DNA from: Myxococcaceae bacterium
Lineage (GTDB): Bacteria; Myxococcota; UBA727; JABDBI01
Assembly: GCA_016000045.1 (NCBI GenBank)
Contig: JAECQY010000006.1
Location: 1-64,000 of the forward strand
Length of the DNA stretch: 64,000 nt
Direction of reading: 5' to 3'
The first letter of the stretch is position 1. Each line of letters starts with the position of its first letter. The notes beneath the pieces are model-generated. The model was not told the origin of the DNA. It worked only from the letters and a program-made list of their open reading frames with translations, and did not search any database. This document shows, piece by piece, positions 56,411 to 64,000 of this stretch. Both the position numbers and the translations under genes were made by a program.

Positions 56411-59400
56411 ATGAAATTTTTTGCCACTATGTTCGCCATTTTAATCGCATGGAAACCGGTTTCAGCGGAATCGTTCATTTACAGCAACGTAGAAAACTTG
56501 AAGGCTCGACAGCTATTTGGATTACTTATTTCCGACCAAGAGCCTGATCCAAACCTAGGAGCGCAGGCAGCCGCAGCCGCCATGAGTGCTCTATTGGCTT
56601 ACATGGCGCCGAGTATTAAAAATATGCCTGGTTACGCGGGTTATTTTGCGGGCAATTGCTCTGTATTTTTTGACAACAAAACCATTCGTCAAGTAGGTTG
56701 TGATATGACTCCTGTGGCGATTGTATTCGTGAATGAAACACAGCAATTCAATTCGCCTGTTCGTTTGCCATATGAATATACGACTCAAATTACTCAAAGT
56801 CATATTTTATTGGCAAACTTATTGGGCGATTGGACGCGAACCATTGCTCAGAAGCAGGAGCAGTTTGAGATTCATTTGTTTGAAAAAGTTCAAACGTGTA
56901 CGCTCTCGCAGAGCCCAACAGAAACAGGGCGATTGACGCTTTCCGATACCCTTATTCAAACGTTAAGCCCAAGTAAATCGCCTAATCAAACCCTGACAGC
57001 AAGCAAAAATATCTCCAATACGCACAGCCAAGCACCTTCTTTCACCCCATCTTGCTCAGGCAGCCTCACGGATGCCCTCAGCGTTTCACAAACATCGAGT
57101 GACAGTGATGGCGCAAGCCTAACTGAGAGTGAAACTAGCCTGAAAACAGCAAGTCGGTCTTTGTCGAAATCTCAAACAGTCTACCCTGTTTGTTTGATGA
57201 ATCTCCACGCAGATTCATCGAGCCAAGCGGCTCGGTATCTCGTAGATCCAACTTTCTCTGTGGTGAATGATCTGTGGACAGGGCTTCTCTGGGAAAGAGA
57301 TGTTTCTAAAACTCCCATGATATGGACGGTTGCTGAAAGCTATTGTTCTTCATTGTCAACAGCGGGTTACAGCGACTGGAGACTGCCATCGGTAACGGAG
57401 TTGCAATCTTTGGTCGACTATACGATTGGCAGCCCAGGTCCAGCTATTGATAGCACAACGTTCCCGAATACTTCCGCCAATCAAACCTGGACGTCTATCC
57501 GGGATGCAGGCAACAGTGGATACTACTGGGTCATTGATTTTCTGTTGGCTCAAATATCGTCCGATACGGGTGATAACTCGAAAGTAGCTCGATGTGTCCG
57601 AGGGGATTCCATCGTTTTGCTAAATCGGTATGTGGACGAAAATGGGTTATCTTTGAGCAATCAAAGCATGCAAGTTCGAGACGTTCTGACGGGTCTAATC
57701 TGGGAACGATCCTGGAATTCTGCATACGTCAATTGGAGTTCTTCAGGTGCTTTGGGCTCGGCTCAGGCATATTGCGAAACGCTTAAACTGGGTGCGTCCA
57801 ATTGGCGAATGCCTACGGTGAAAGAGTTAACGAGTCTTATTAACTATGATTCGTATAGCCCAGCGATAAACTCCACCGCTTTTCCCGCTCCAGCATCGGA
57901 TTTCTTCTGGACCTCAACTCCGTGCTCAGGTGCTGAAGGACAGGGCTGGATCGTGAGTTTCAGTCATCATGCTTTGGTGGAGTGTGAGCCAGTTGTTGGG
58001 AATACCAACCCTGTTTGGTGTGTGAGAGACTCTGTTTGGGCTTCTGAAGCTTACGCGGATGCTACCCATCAAAGGGAGCGATATATCGTTGCTGGGAATG
58101 GGACCGAAGCCGTTGTGACGGATACGTTCACTGGGCTTATATGGGAACAAAGGTCTGCGACAACAGCGATGACTTGGGAAAACGCTTCGTCATATTGTGC
58201 TGGTTTGGTTAAGCACGGTCTAGGCTGCTGGAGATTACCGACCAATATCGAACTGGTGTCATTGCTAAATTATGATGCGACATCGCGCATTAGTATCAAT
58301 GAGGTGGTGTTTCCAGGGACTTCATCAAGCAATTTCTGGACGTCTGTTCCAACAGAAAGCATTCCTGAAAACTCATGGTCTATTTACTTTGGATATTATG
58401 GCCTAGGATATGTGGGCTATGACAAGATAGCTGAAGCGAATGCTATCCGTTGCGTACGTGGGAGTAATAATCGTCCAGTCGATCGATATACTGACCAGAA
58501 TGGAGGGGTATTATCCGCTCAGAGTATTCAAGTGAAAGATCAAAAAACAGGATTGATTTGGCAAAGGGCTCAAAGCAGTTCTTCGCTTGAATGGAATTCA
58601 TCGCAATCGATTGGGTCAGCTCAATCGTATTGTCAAAATCTAGCCATTGCATCGCAAGGAGCTGGGTCTTGGAGATTGCCTAGTGTCAAAGAGCTTGCGA
58701 CGTTAGTGGACTATGCTGTGAGTCTTCCAAGTGTTAATACAAGCATTTTTCCAGAAACTTCTTCATCGACGTATGCCGTTTCCTCTCAATGGGGTGCTGC
58801 AACCGGTCTCAGTTACTACGTTAATTTTGCTAATGGAATCGTTAATGGCCACTATTACATAGGTTACTCAGACATCGTTCGTTGTATTTTTAATTCTTCT
58901 TCTGCCAACAACGGCATGTGGTCTCCACTTGCCTACGAAGACGCTACCCATCAAACAGCGCGTTACTATATTTCTGGCGCGAGTCCCAATGGCATCGTGA
59001 CGGATGACTTCACTGGGCTTATGTGGGAGCAACAAGTATCCGGTTCGACCTATTTTTGGAACGCTTCCGCACCTTCAGGTTCGGCTCAGGCTTATTGCGC
59101 GAACTTAGTGAAGGGCGGATATGCGGATTGGAGGTTGCCGACACTTCTCGAACTTCAAACACTTCTGGACTATACTGTTTCAGGCAATGTTGCCATTGAG
59201 AGCACGGCATTCCCCGGAACTCCTGATAACTATTACTGGTCCTCAGAACCCTATGTAGGTATTGATGATTCGGCTTGGTACATCAGTTTTGGTCCGTCTG
59301 TGTATTATCCTGGAAAGATCTGTAGTCAGGGCTACGGCAGTAGTTGTTCGACAATTGGTGGAGGTAATATTCGCTGTGTTCGATCGAGTGTAAGCAAGCA

Positions 59401-59806
59401 AAGCACCTCAGAACGATATGTTGATGAGGCTGGTATGCTGCTTGTAAATGCCAGTGTTCAGGTCAAGGACTTGAGCACTGGACTAGTTTGGCAACGGATA
59501 GCCACTCAGATAAGGTATACTTGGACTTCTGGGAAAAGTTACTGCAATAATCTAACAATTGGGGGACAGGTGTGGCGTTTTCCAACAATTCGAGAGTTAT
59601 CTACGATTCTCAATATTGATATTAGTCAACTTTCTGGCTTACCCATGATCGATTCAGATGCTTTTCCTGAGACTCCAGCGGCTTGTACCTTCACGTCCAC
59701 TCCGTTGCCACAGAACAGTGCGATAGTCTGGTATATTTTTTTCGGTAGTGGCCGCGCGCTTGCAGAAGCGGTTGATCCAAACTGCTACATCCGTTGCGTA
59801 CGCTGA
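56411..59806 (+). CDS. Large exported protein with Ser/Thr-rich linker and six Lcl (DUF1566) repeats
   Basis: This ~1131-aa protein starts with a signal peptide (MKFFATMFAILIAWKPVSA). An N-terminal domain of about 140 residues comes first. A mucin-like Ser/Thr-rich linker follows (about residues 162-258, with units like TLSPSKSPNQTLTASKN). Then come six repeats of about 140 residues. Each has a V-D-x-x-TGLIWE-type start, a centre WRLPTxxEL and a V-RCVRG-type end, the pattern of the Lcl C-terminal / DUF1566 domain. Linkers alternate between an RYVDENG type (before repeats 2, 4, 6) and a YxDATHQ type (before 3, 5), so the array is three tandem pairs. In Legionella this domain occurs in a surface adhesin that binds host glycans. 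An adhesin role is likely but inferred. An ATG 33 bp upstream is a less likely start. Confidence 0.82.
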   Translation: MKFFATMFAILIAWKPVSAESFIYSNVENLKARQLFGLLISDQEPDPNLGAQAAAAAMSALLAYMAPSIKNMPGYAGYFAGNCSVFFDNKTIRQVGCDMTPVAIVFVNETQQFNSPVRLPYEYTTQITQSHILLANLLGDWTRTIAQKQEQFEIHLFEKVQTCTLSQSPTETGRLTLSDTLIQTLSPSKSPNQTLTASKNISNTHSQAPSFTPSCSGSLTDALSVSQTSSDSDGASLTESETSLKTASRSLSKSQTVYPVCLMNLHADSSSQAARYLVDPTFSVVNDLWTGLLWERDVSKTPMIWTVAESYCSSLSTAGYSDWRLPSVTELQSLVDYTIGSPGPAIDSTTFPNTSANQTWTSIRDAGNSGYYWVIDFLLAQISSDTGDNSKVARCVRGDSIVLLNRYVDENGLSLSNQSMQVRDVLTGLIWERSWNSAYVNWSSSGALGSAQAYCETLKLGASNWRMPTVKELTSLINYDSYSPAINSTAFPAPASDFFWTSTPCSGAEGQGWIVSFSHHALVECEPVVGNTNPVWCVRDSVWASEAYADATHQRERYIVAGNGTEAVVTDTFTGLIWEQRSATTAMTWENASSYCAGLVKHGLGCWRLPTNIELVSLLNYDATSRISINEVVFPGTSSSNFWTSVPTESIPENSWSIYFGYYGLGYVGYDKIAEANAIRCVRGSNNRPVDRYTDQNGGVLSAQSIQVKDQKTGLIWQRAQSSSSLEWNSSQSIGSAQSYCQNLAIASQGAGSWRLPSVKELATLVDYAVSLPSVNTSIFPETSSSTYAVSSQWGAATGLSYYVNFANGIVNGHYYIGYSDIVRCIFNSSSANNGMWSPLAYEDATHQTARYYISGASPNGIVTDDFTGLMWEQQVSGSTYFWNASAPSGSAQAYCANLVKGGYADWRLPTLLELQTLLDYTVSGNVAIESTAFPGTPDNYYWSSEPYVGIDDSAWYISFGPSVYYPGKICSQGYGSSCSTIGGGNIRCVRSSVSKQSTSERYVDEAGMLLVNASVQVKDLSTGLVWQRIATQIRYTWTSGKSYCNNLTIGGQVWRFPTIRELSTILNIDISQLSGLPMIDSDAFPETPAACTFTSTPLPQNSAIVWYIFFGSGRALAEAVDPNCYIRCVR

Positions 59807-59890
59807 TCATTCTAAGCACCTAATTTGACGTTTATTCATTTCGGATCTATTCCTCATGGCTCTTAATTTGAGTGGATCGTCTAAATTTGT

Positions 59891-61342
59891 ATGAAATTGC
59901 TGATCGTTATTTTTAGTTTCGTTTCTATATTCGCTGCATGGGCTGTCCAACCCAACGAAGCTTGCTTTTTACCGGTGTCAAAGCTTGCTGTATCCATGAG
60001 CTTTATCGTTCCTTTTGAACCTCCCGCACTTCCACCTCCGGTGACTAAAGCGAGTCAAGCTATTGCTACCACGTCCAGCGTGATCAATGCAGTTTCAGCG
60101 GTTGGAGTAACTCAGTTGTCCCAAACTTCTAGGACGTTTTTGACGTTGGGTATCGTATCCTGCAACGATGCTGGTCGTCCCGATCAAGGTTCTCTGAGTT
60201 GGCAAGACAGCCCGAGTCAAATATCGATTGGCGATGATGACCTCGAATATCATTATGGTGCTGTTGTCGGAAATTGGATTGTGTTCGGTGGGATCAGTGC
60301 AATACTTAGCTTAACAGCAATGCGGATAGGTTTTGAGAAGGTACATTACCCTGGGGTTCTGATTCTTCCTGCGATGATCTTCTTAAGCCCTACCATCACT
60401 TCAGCTGTATCATTGCTGCGTGATGGGGATTCCATTCAACAAGCAGTAGCTGCCTTATCCGTGGGAGCCTGTACTTTGGGCGCTGGATTATTCGGCCTTC
60501 GTTTCTTACCCCAATTTTTTCATGCGTCTTGGAGTGAAGACCAAGGAAAATGGGTTGATGCTTCGGATGGGTTTCGTGGTTTTGTGGCTCGAAACGGTTT
60601 GCTGTTTGAAGACTATCGTCCAGGGTATCAGTGGTTCATGTTGGTGGAAGTGCTTATGTCGACTTCAGTAGGAGCCCTCAAATCATACCAAGCGCTGCAG
60701 GAGAATTGTGGCCTATTATTGGATACAGCGGCTAGTGTATATAGTACGTATGGCCTATTAATTATTTTGTTACACCCAGCCAAGCATCGATATGAACAAA
60801 TTTTTTATGCTACTGTCGCTGGATCTCAGGCGCTTGCTCTCGTGATTCAAACGGTTGCTTCCAAAGCAGGATCTTCGGATACCCAGCAATCTGTCCGCGT
60901 AGTCACAGAATCGATTATTACTGCAACAGATTATCTTTTAATGATTAAAAGCCTTTATGATTTTAGCAAACGTATGAAGAGTATATATACTCATTTTTTC
61001 AGAACGATTTCGGTCAGAAGTGTCGACCCAATCCCTGGCTTATTCCAACCGAGTGTTGATGACCGGGCGCTTGAACTTCTTCCGGTTAATCCAAATACCG
61101 AAGCGGTGTTTCCTAAAAGCGATTTGGATCTAGAGCTTCTTGATATGGTGCTTCAGTACCCAACTGAAATGAACCCGCTGGCTAGCATTTCGCTAGAACA
61201 AGCTTCGAGTACTTCTAGAAGTTCGACACCTCTTACTCGACCTAGCAGTCCAACGACACCCATATCAGCCGTCGGTGCTCCGCTTCAACATAACATCCTT
61301 TTAGAAATGTACCAATTTCTGGATCGCAAAGAGGATTCATGA
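59891..61342 (+). CDS. Multi-pass membrane protein with signal peptide
   Basis: The 483-aa protein has a signal peptide (MKLLIVIFSFVSIFAAWA). A short extracytoplasmic part with a Pro run (FEPPALPPPV) follows. Next are about six membrane helices: near residues 118-140, 152-175, 185-210, 252-275, 278-300 and 306-325. A Ser/Thr-rich soluble tail of about 110 residues ends the protein. No bacterial family is recognised. The PPALPPPV lead and helix spacing remind me, from memory, of multi-pass membrane-associated proteins of free-living kinetoplastids. It follows the Lcl-repeat gene by 84 bp on the same strand and may work with it at the cell surface. Confidence 0.7.
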   Translation: MKLLIVIFSFVSIFAAWAVQPNEACFLPVSKLAVSMSFIVPFEPPALPPPVTKASQAIATTSSVINAVSAVGVTQLSQTSRTFLTLGIVSCNDAGRPDQGSLSWQDSPSQISIGDDDLEYHYGAVVGNWIVFGGISAILSLTAMRIGFEKVHYPGVLILPAMIFLSPTITSAVSLLRDGDSIQQAVAALSVGACTLGAGLFGLRFLPQFFHASWSEDQGKWVDASDGFRGFVARNGLLFEDYRPGYQWFMLVEVLMSTSVGALKSYQALQENCGLLLDTAASVYSTYGLLIILLHPAKHRYEQIFYATVAGSQALALVIQTVASKAGSSDTQQSVRVVTESIITATDYLLMIKSLYDFSKRMKSIYTHFFRTISVRSVDPIPGLFQPSVDDRALELLPVNPNTEAVFPKSDLDLELLDMVLQYPTEMNPLASISLEQASSTSRSSTPLTRPSSPTTPISAVGAPLQHNILLEMYQFLDRKEDS

Positions 61343-61434
61343 GCCAAGGTTATCCCAGCTTGCTTGAATACTTCTCGCAGGATCATTGATAGCATAGCGT
61401 TTCCAAGTTGCGACAAGTCGGCTAGCAAGAGCTC

Positions 61435-62373
61435 ATGAAAGAATTGTATCCCGAGATTGAGCCCTTCGATTCGTTTAGATTGCAAGTTTCGGAGCTTCAT
61501 ACACTTTACGTGGAGCAGGCAGGGAACCCGAATGGCAAGCCAATTGTTTTTTTGCACGGAGGACCCGGAGGGGGAATCGATGCTAAAAATCGGCGCTATT
61601 TTGACCCCAACAAATGGCGTGTGATTTTGTTTGATCAGCGCGGATGTGGTCAATCCAAACCCTTCTCTTGCCTCGAGCAAAATACGACTTGGGACTTGGT
61701 TCAAGATATCGAGACGATTCGTACGAAATTGGGAATAGAACAGTGGACGGTATTTGGAGGTTCTTGGGGGAGTACCCTTTCGTTGACCTATGCTTTGACC
61801 CACTCTGATCGTGTTCTCGGACTGATTTTGCGTGGGATCTTTTTGCTCAGGCGTTCTGAAATTCAATGGTTCTATCAATTTGGAGCCAGCGAATTGTTCC
61901 CAGACTATTGGGATGATTTTCTAAAGCCGATCCCGATCGAAGAACGGAGCAATCTTCTTGAAGCGTATCACAGGCGTTTAAATAGCCCTGATGCGAATAT
62001 CGTTGCGGAAGCGGCTCGTGCCTGGAGCCTCTGGGAAGGGCGGACGGCTAAGCTCATACCCGATTCCGATTTTGCGGCTCATTTTGGTGAAGATGAATTT
62101 TCAAACGCATTTGCACGCATCGAGAATCACTACTTCTCGCATCAAGGATTTTTCAAAGAAGATGGTTGGATTCTGAAAAATATGGATCGAATGGCGCATA
62201 TTCCAGGAGTCATTGTGCAAGGTCGATACGATTTGTGCTGTCCCGTTCGAAGCGCTTATGATCTATCCAAAGCTTGGCCAAAGGCTCAGCTGATAATTGT
62301 GCCGGATGCAGGGCACTCTGCGAGTGAAGACGGAATTCGAGGAGCGTTGATCGATGCCACCGATCGTTTTTGA
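61435..62373 (+). CDS. pip: Proline iminopeptidase
   Basis: The 312-aa alpha/beta-hydrolase removes N-terminal proline. It has HGGPGGG (oxyanion loop, residues 41-47), DQRGCGQS, nucleophile Ser110 in GGSWGS, Asp in QGRYDLCCP and His in DAGHSA. Length and motifs fit peptidase family S33 Pip. The end overlaps plsC by 20 bp. Confidence 0.94.
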   Translation: MKELYPEIEPFDSFRLQVSELHTLYVEQAGNPNGKPIVFLHGGPGGGIDAKNRRYFDPNKWRVILFDQRGCGQSKPFSCLEQNTTWDLVQDIETIRTKLGIEQWTVFGGSWGSTLSLTYALTHSDRVLGLILRGIFLLRRSEIQWFYQFGASELFPDYWDDFLKPIPIEERSNLLEAYHRRLNSPDANIVAEAARAWSLWEGRTAKLIPDSDFAAHFGEDEFSNAFARIENHYFSHQGFFKEDGWILKNMDRMAHIPGVIVQGRYDLCCPVRSAYDLSKAWPKAQLIIVPDAGHSASEDGIRGALIDATDRF

Positions 62374-63106
62374 ACCGCAAAGGTTCCGTGGCCTAAAGCC
62401 AAGTTATTGGTATGCTTTCAAGATGGCTTGGATAGCGTTGTCGGAGTCTTTTTATTGTGTGGCTGAATCAAAACTACGAAGCCTAAGTTTGCAGGAGTCT
62501 GAAAAACACGTTCGACGTTTTTCGGAACGCTTGCTGCAAGCGACTCATACTCGGCTGGAAGTCAATGGGCTGGAGCATATTCAGCCTAAGCAGTCCTATG
62601 TGCTGATGTCAAACCATGCATCTATGATGGATATCCCTGTGCTTCTTTGTGCGTTCCCGTCGATTCTTCGAATGGTCGCGAAGCAGATTCTGTTCCGAGT
62701 GCCTTTCTTAGGAGGCGCGATGTCGCAAGCGGGGTTTATCCCCATTGATCGAAAGAATCTCAAAATTGCGAAACAGCAGTTGGAGGAGGCTAAAACAAGG
62801 CTTCAAGAAGGAATCAGTGTTTGGATCGCGCCAGAGGGAACTCGGAGCATTTCAGGGGAGCTTTTGCCTTTTAAAAAAGGAGGCTTTCATGTCGCCTTGT
62901 CTCTTGGAACTCCGATCTTGCCGGTTTGGATCGAAGGAGCCGATAACGTGATGCGAGCCGATTCGATCAGAGTGTGTCCGAGTCAAACTGTTCGGGTGAC
63001 TTTTGGAGAGCCGATTTTGACTCAGGGTTTTGGCATCGAGAGGATCGACGATCTGATCCGCGAAGTTCGAGGAAGTTTGGTTCGGCTTGCAGTTCGATTT
63101 GACTAG
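62354..63106 (+). CDS. plsC: 1-acyl-sn-glycerol-3-phosphate acyltransferase
   Basis: The 250-aa membrane-bound enzyme makes phosphatidic acid. The catalytic HX4D is His88-Asp93 in SNHASMMD. GFIPIDRKN and APEGTRS, which bind glycerol phosphate, follow. An N-terminal hydrophobic helix may anchor it. The start overlaps the end of pip. The sequence just after the stop is an IS fragment. Confidence 0.93.
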   Translation: MPPIVFEPQRFRGLKPSYWYAFKMAWIALSESFYCVAESKLRSLSLQESEKHVRRFSERLLQATHTRLEVNGLEHIQPKQSYVLMSNHASMMDIPVLLCAFPSILRMVAKQILFRVPFLGGAMSQAGFIPIDRKNLKIAKQQLEEAKTRLQEGISVWIAPEGTRSISGELLPFKKGGFHVALSLGTPILPVWIEGADNVMRADSIRVCPSQTVRVTFGEPILTQGFGIERIDDLIREVRGSLVRLAVRFD

Positions 63107-63108
63107 GT

Positions 63109-63236
63109 GTTTAGTTCCAGACGAGCCTAGCAGCGCTTGCAAGCCGATACTGTCTGAACGTTAAGACGGTTGCCAAATGGAAGAGGCGAGATTTTGTAGA
63201 AGATGTTTCGATTGTTTTGCGCCCAGAACAGTTCTT
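63109..63236 (+). pseudogene. IS481-like transposase fragment (third copy)
   Basis: The plus strand reads SLAALASRYCLNVKTVAKW and RRDFVEDVS, nearly the same as the transposase N-terminus of the 12753 copy, then jumps to LRPEQ after losing about 25 bases. Only this HTH part remains, squeezed between plsC and the antitoxin gene. Confidence 0.85.
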
Positions 63237-63247
63237 TTAAAGCAAAT

Positions 63248-63553
63248 TCAAAGAAGAGCCTCTAGTCCTTTCGCCGCAACTATGTTTAACAGTTTAAGTG
63301 CTGGTCCTGCAGGGTGCTTCTCACCCGTCTCCCATTTTTTCACAGTGGAAGCACTCGCATTCAGATATTTTGCAAAAACAGGTTGGCTTAACTTTTCTTT
63401 AATTCGAATTTGCTTGATTTCAGTTGGACTCAAATCGCGAATAGCTGGTAAGCACATGACATCGAATGTGCGCATTGTTTTGGAGTCCACTAGGTCAATG
63501 TCATACAGACCCTTGACTGATTGATGAATTACCTCTGTGATTGTCATATTCAT
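63248..63553 (-). CDS. HTH antitoxin, NadS/HigA-like
   Basis: A 101-aa DNA-binding protein with a Xre-type helix-turn-helix (IKQIRIKEKLSQPVFAKYLNASASTVKKWETGEKHPAGPALKLL), matching antitoxins of RelE/HigB-type systems with the HTH at the C-terminal end. It begins at ATGA overlapping the end of a deleted toxin remnant. With its toxin gone it may act only as a repressor. Confidence 0.85.
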   Translation of the reverse strand: MNMTITEVIHQSVKGLYDIDLVDSKTMRTFDVMCLPAIRDLSPTEIKQIRIKEKLSQPVFAKYLNASASTVKKWETGEKHPAGPALKLLNIVAAKGLEALL

Positions 63554-63700
63554 GGTTGCACCTCTATTAATTGACCTGCTTGCAGCGCGTGTTTGATTTG
63601 TGTTTCATCCAATGCAAACAGTAGTTTGGCATAAGCTTTCAATTCCTCTTTCTCTGTCTTGTGCCCATCGTTGGAAAAGTTTTGTTTTTAAGATCCTCAT
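63550..63700 (-). pseudogene. RelE/HigB-type toxin, internal deletion
   Basis: The ATG at 63700 opens MRILKTKLFQRWAQ, the usual beginning of this toxin family, then breaks frame. In another frame EELKAYAKLLFALDETQIKHAL and LIEVQP match the family's C-terminal end. About 50 or more central residues, including the catalytic part, are missing. The order toxin then antitoxin with ATGA overlap is typical. Confidence 0.75.
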
Positions 63701-63715
63701 GACGGATTTTCTGCT

Positions 63716-63743
63716 ATTGTAGCACAAAGTGGCATAGTTTCAA
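63716..63743 (-). promoter_or_regulatory. Probable sigma-70 promoter of the toxin-antitoxin remnant
   Basis: On the minus strand TTGAAA (63743-63738) and TACAAT (63721-63716) are spaced by 16 bases, just upstream of the toxin start at 63700. This would drive the remaining antitoxin gene. Confidence 0.6.
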
Positions 63744-63808
63744 AGGAAAATATGAAACTGTTTGGGACGGCAAGTTATAAAAAGCTTACCGGGAAATTAT
63801 CTTCGAGT

Positions 63809-64000
63809 TCATGAAACCATTGGCTTCCAAACTCCATTGCTCACCGGTGTAGACTCTTCTGGATCAGACCAACAAGGCAGTGTGAAGCGTGTAAAGACCA
63901 AATCTTCTTCTGCGTTACTTCGGTATTGGAACTCGGTCCCCAATGGAATGTCAATGCAAACATCCGGGCGGAGCATGGCAGTCGTTTCCAAGTCTTTTTG
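63809..64000 (-). CDS. Cupin-domain protein, C-terminal part (partial)
   Basis: The frame continues beyond the window end. The visible ~60 residues (AMLRPDVCIDIPLGTEFQYRS, then LPCWSDPEESTPV and WKP) resemble the second half of small cupin-2 proteins. Cupins cover many enzymes and binding proteins, so no function is assigned. Confidence 0.65.
   Translation of the reverse strand, partial: QKDLETTAMLRPDVCIDIPLGTEFQYRSNAEEDLVFTRFTLPCWSDPEESTPVSNGVWKPMVS

Overview
The window looks like the chromosome of a Gram-negative, host-associated bacterium. Supporting signs are lipoprotein and Sec signal peptides, an LpoB-like lipoprotein, a type III secretion system (T3SS), class Ia ribonucleotide reductase and an rRNA operon end. 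The ribosomal and T3SS proteins read as proteobacteria-like, and a deltaproteobacterial (Myxococcota/Bdellovibrionota-type) origin is my best guess, but the sequence alone does not settle it. Housekeeping genes have balanced base composition. The predicted exported or eukaryote-like genes (positions 489-2603, 5716-7015, 14094-17459, 46767-49019) are visibly richer in A+T. Together with decayed insertion sequences, this suggests acquired host-interaction genes in an intracellular or protist-associated lifestyle.

Layout. 1-405: 23S rRNA 3' end, 5S rRNA, terminator. 489-5162: an exported STAND-type ATPase, then sctN-sctO-sctP of a T3SS. 5213-5602: RNase P RNA on the minus strand. 5716-7015: small secreted or membrane proteins. 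7016-8781: a transposon graveyard and the rpsB leader. 8782-11907: rpsB-tsf followed within a few bases by sctJ and a probable sctK, so T3SS basal-body genes sit in a translation operon. 11920-12657: a hydrophobic T3SS-substrate candidate. 12753-18247: two damaged IS481-like copies in direct orientation bracketing a large ankyrin-OTU deubiquitinase-like gene. 18383-34034: mainly housekeeping genes (fmt, pabB-like, nrdAB, a DNA methyltransferase, obgE, grpE, tadA, cysteine desulfurase, an EAL protein, clpX, folP, tmk). 34055-36733: a large TPR/Gly-rich effector candidate. 36728-46608: sodB, an Rpn-type nuclease, dnaE, an exported RRM protein, an AAA/DUF4143 ATPase, map and an adenosine deaminase-like gene. 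46767-49019: an exported AAA-ATPase-like protein with an ankyrin-like tail. 49085-56202: nadK, bcp, tRNA-Leu, a menE-like gene, a PHP phosphatase, rph, an LpoB-like lipoprotein, a patatin, an ECF sigma factor and ttcA. 56411-61342: a giant Ser/Thr-rich protein with six Lcl (DUF1566) repeats, next to a multi-pass membrane protein. 61435-64000: pip, plsC, an IS fragment, an antitoxin with a wrecked toxin, and a partial cupin.

The unusual content is a set of proteins that carry N-terminal Sec signal peptides in front of domains that normally work in the cytosol or in eukaryotes: STAND/NB-ARC-like NTPase, ankyrin plus OTU protease, RRM RNA-binding domain, and AAA-ATPase plus ankyrin. A second set has no signal peptide and looks like T3SS cargo (892-aa TPR/Gly-rich protein, 245-aa hydrophobic protein). 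I infer a two-route arsenal: Sec-exported proteins that act in the periplasm, on the surface or in the host, alongside T3SS substrates. Domain calls come from motifs read by eye; no database search was run.
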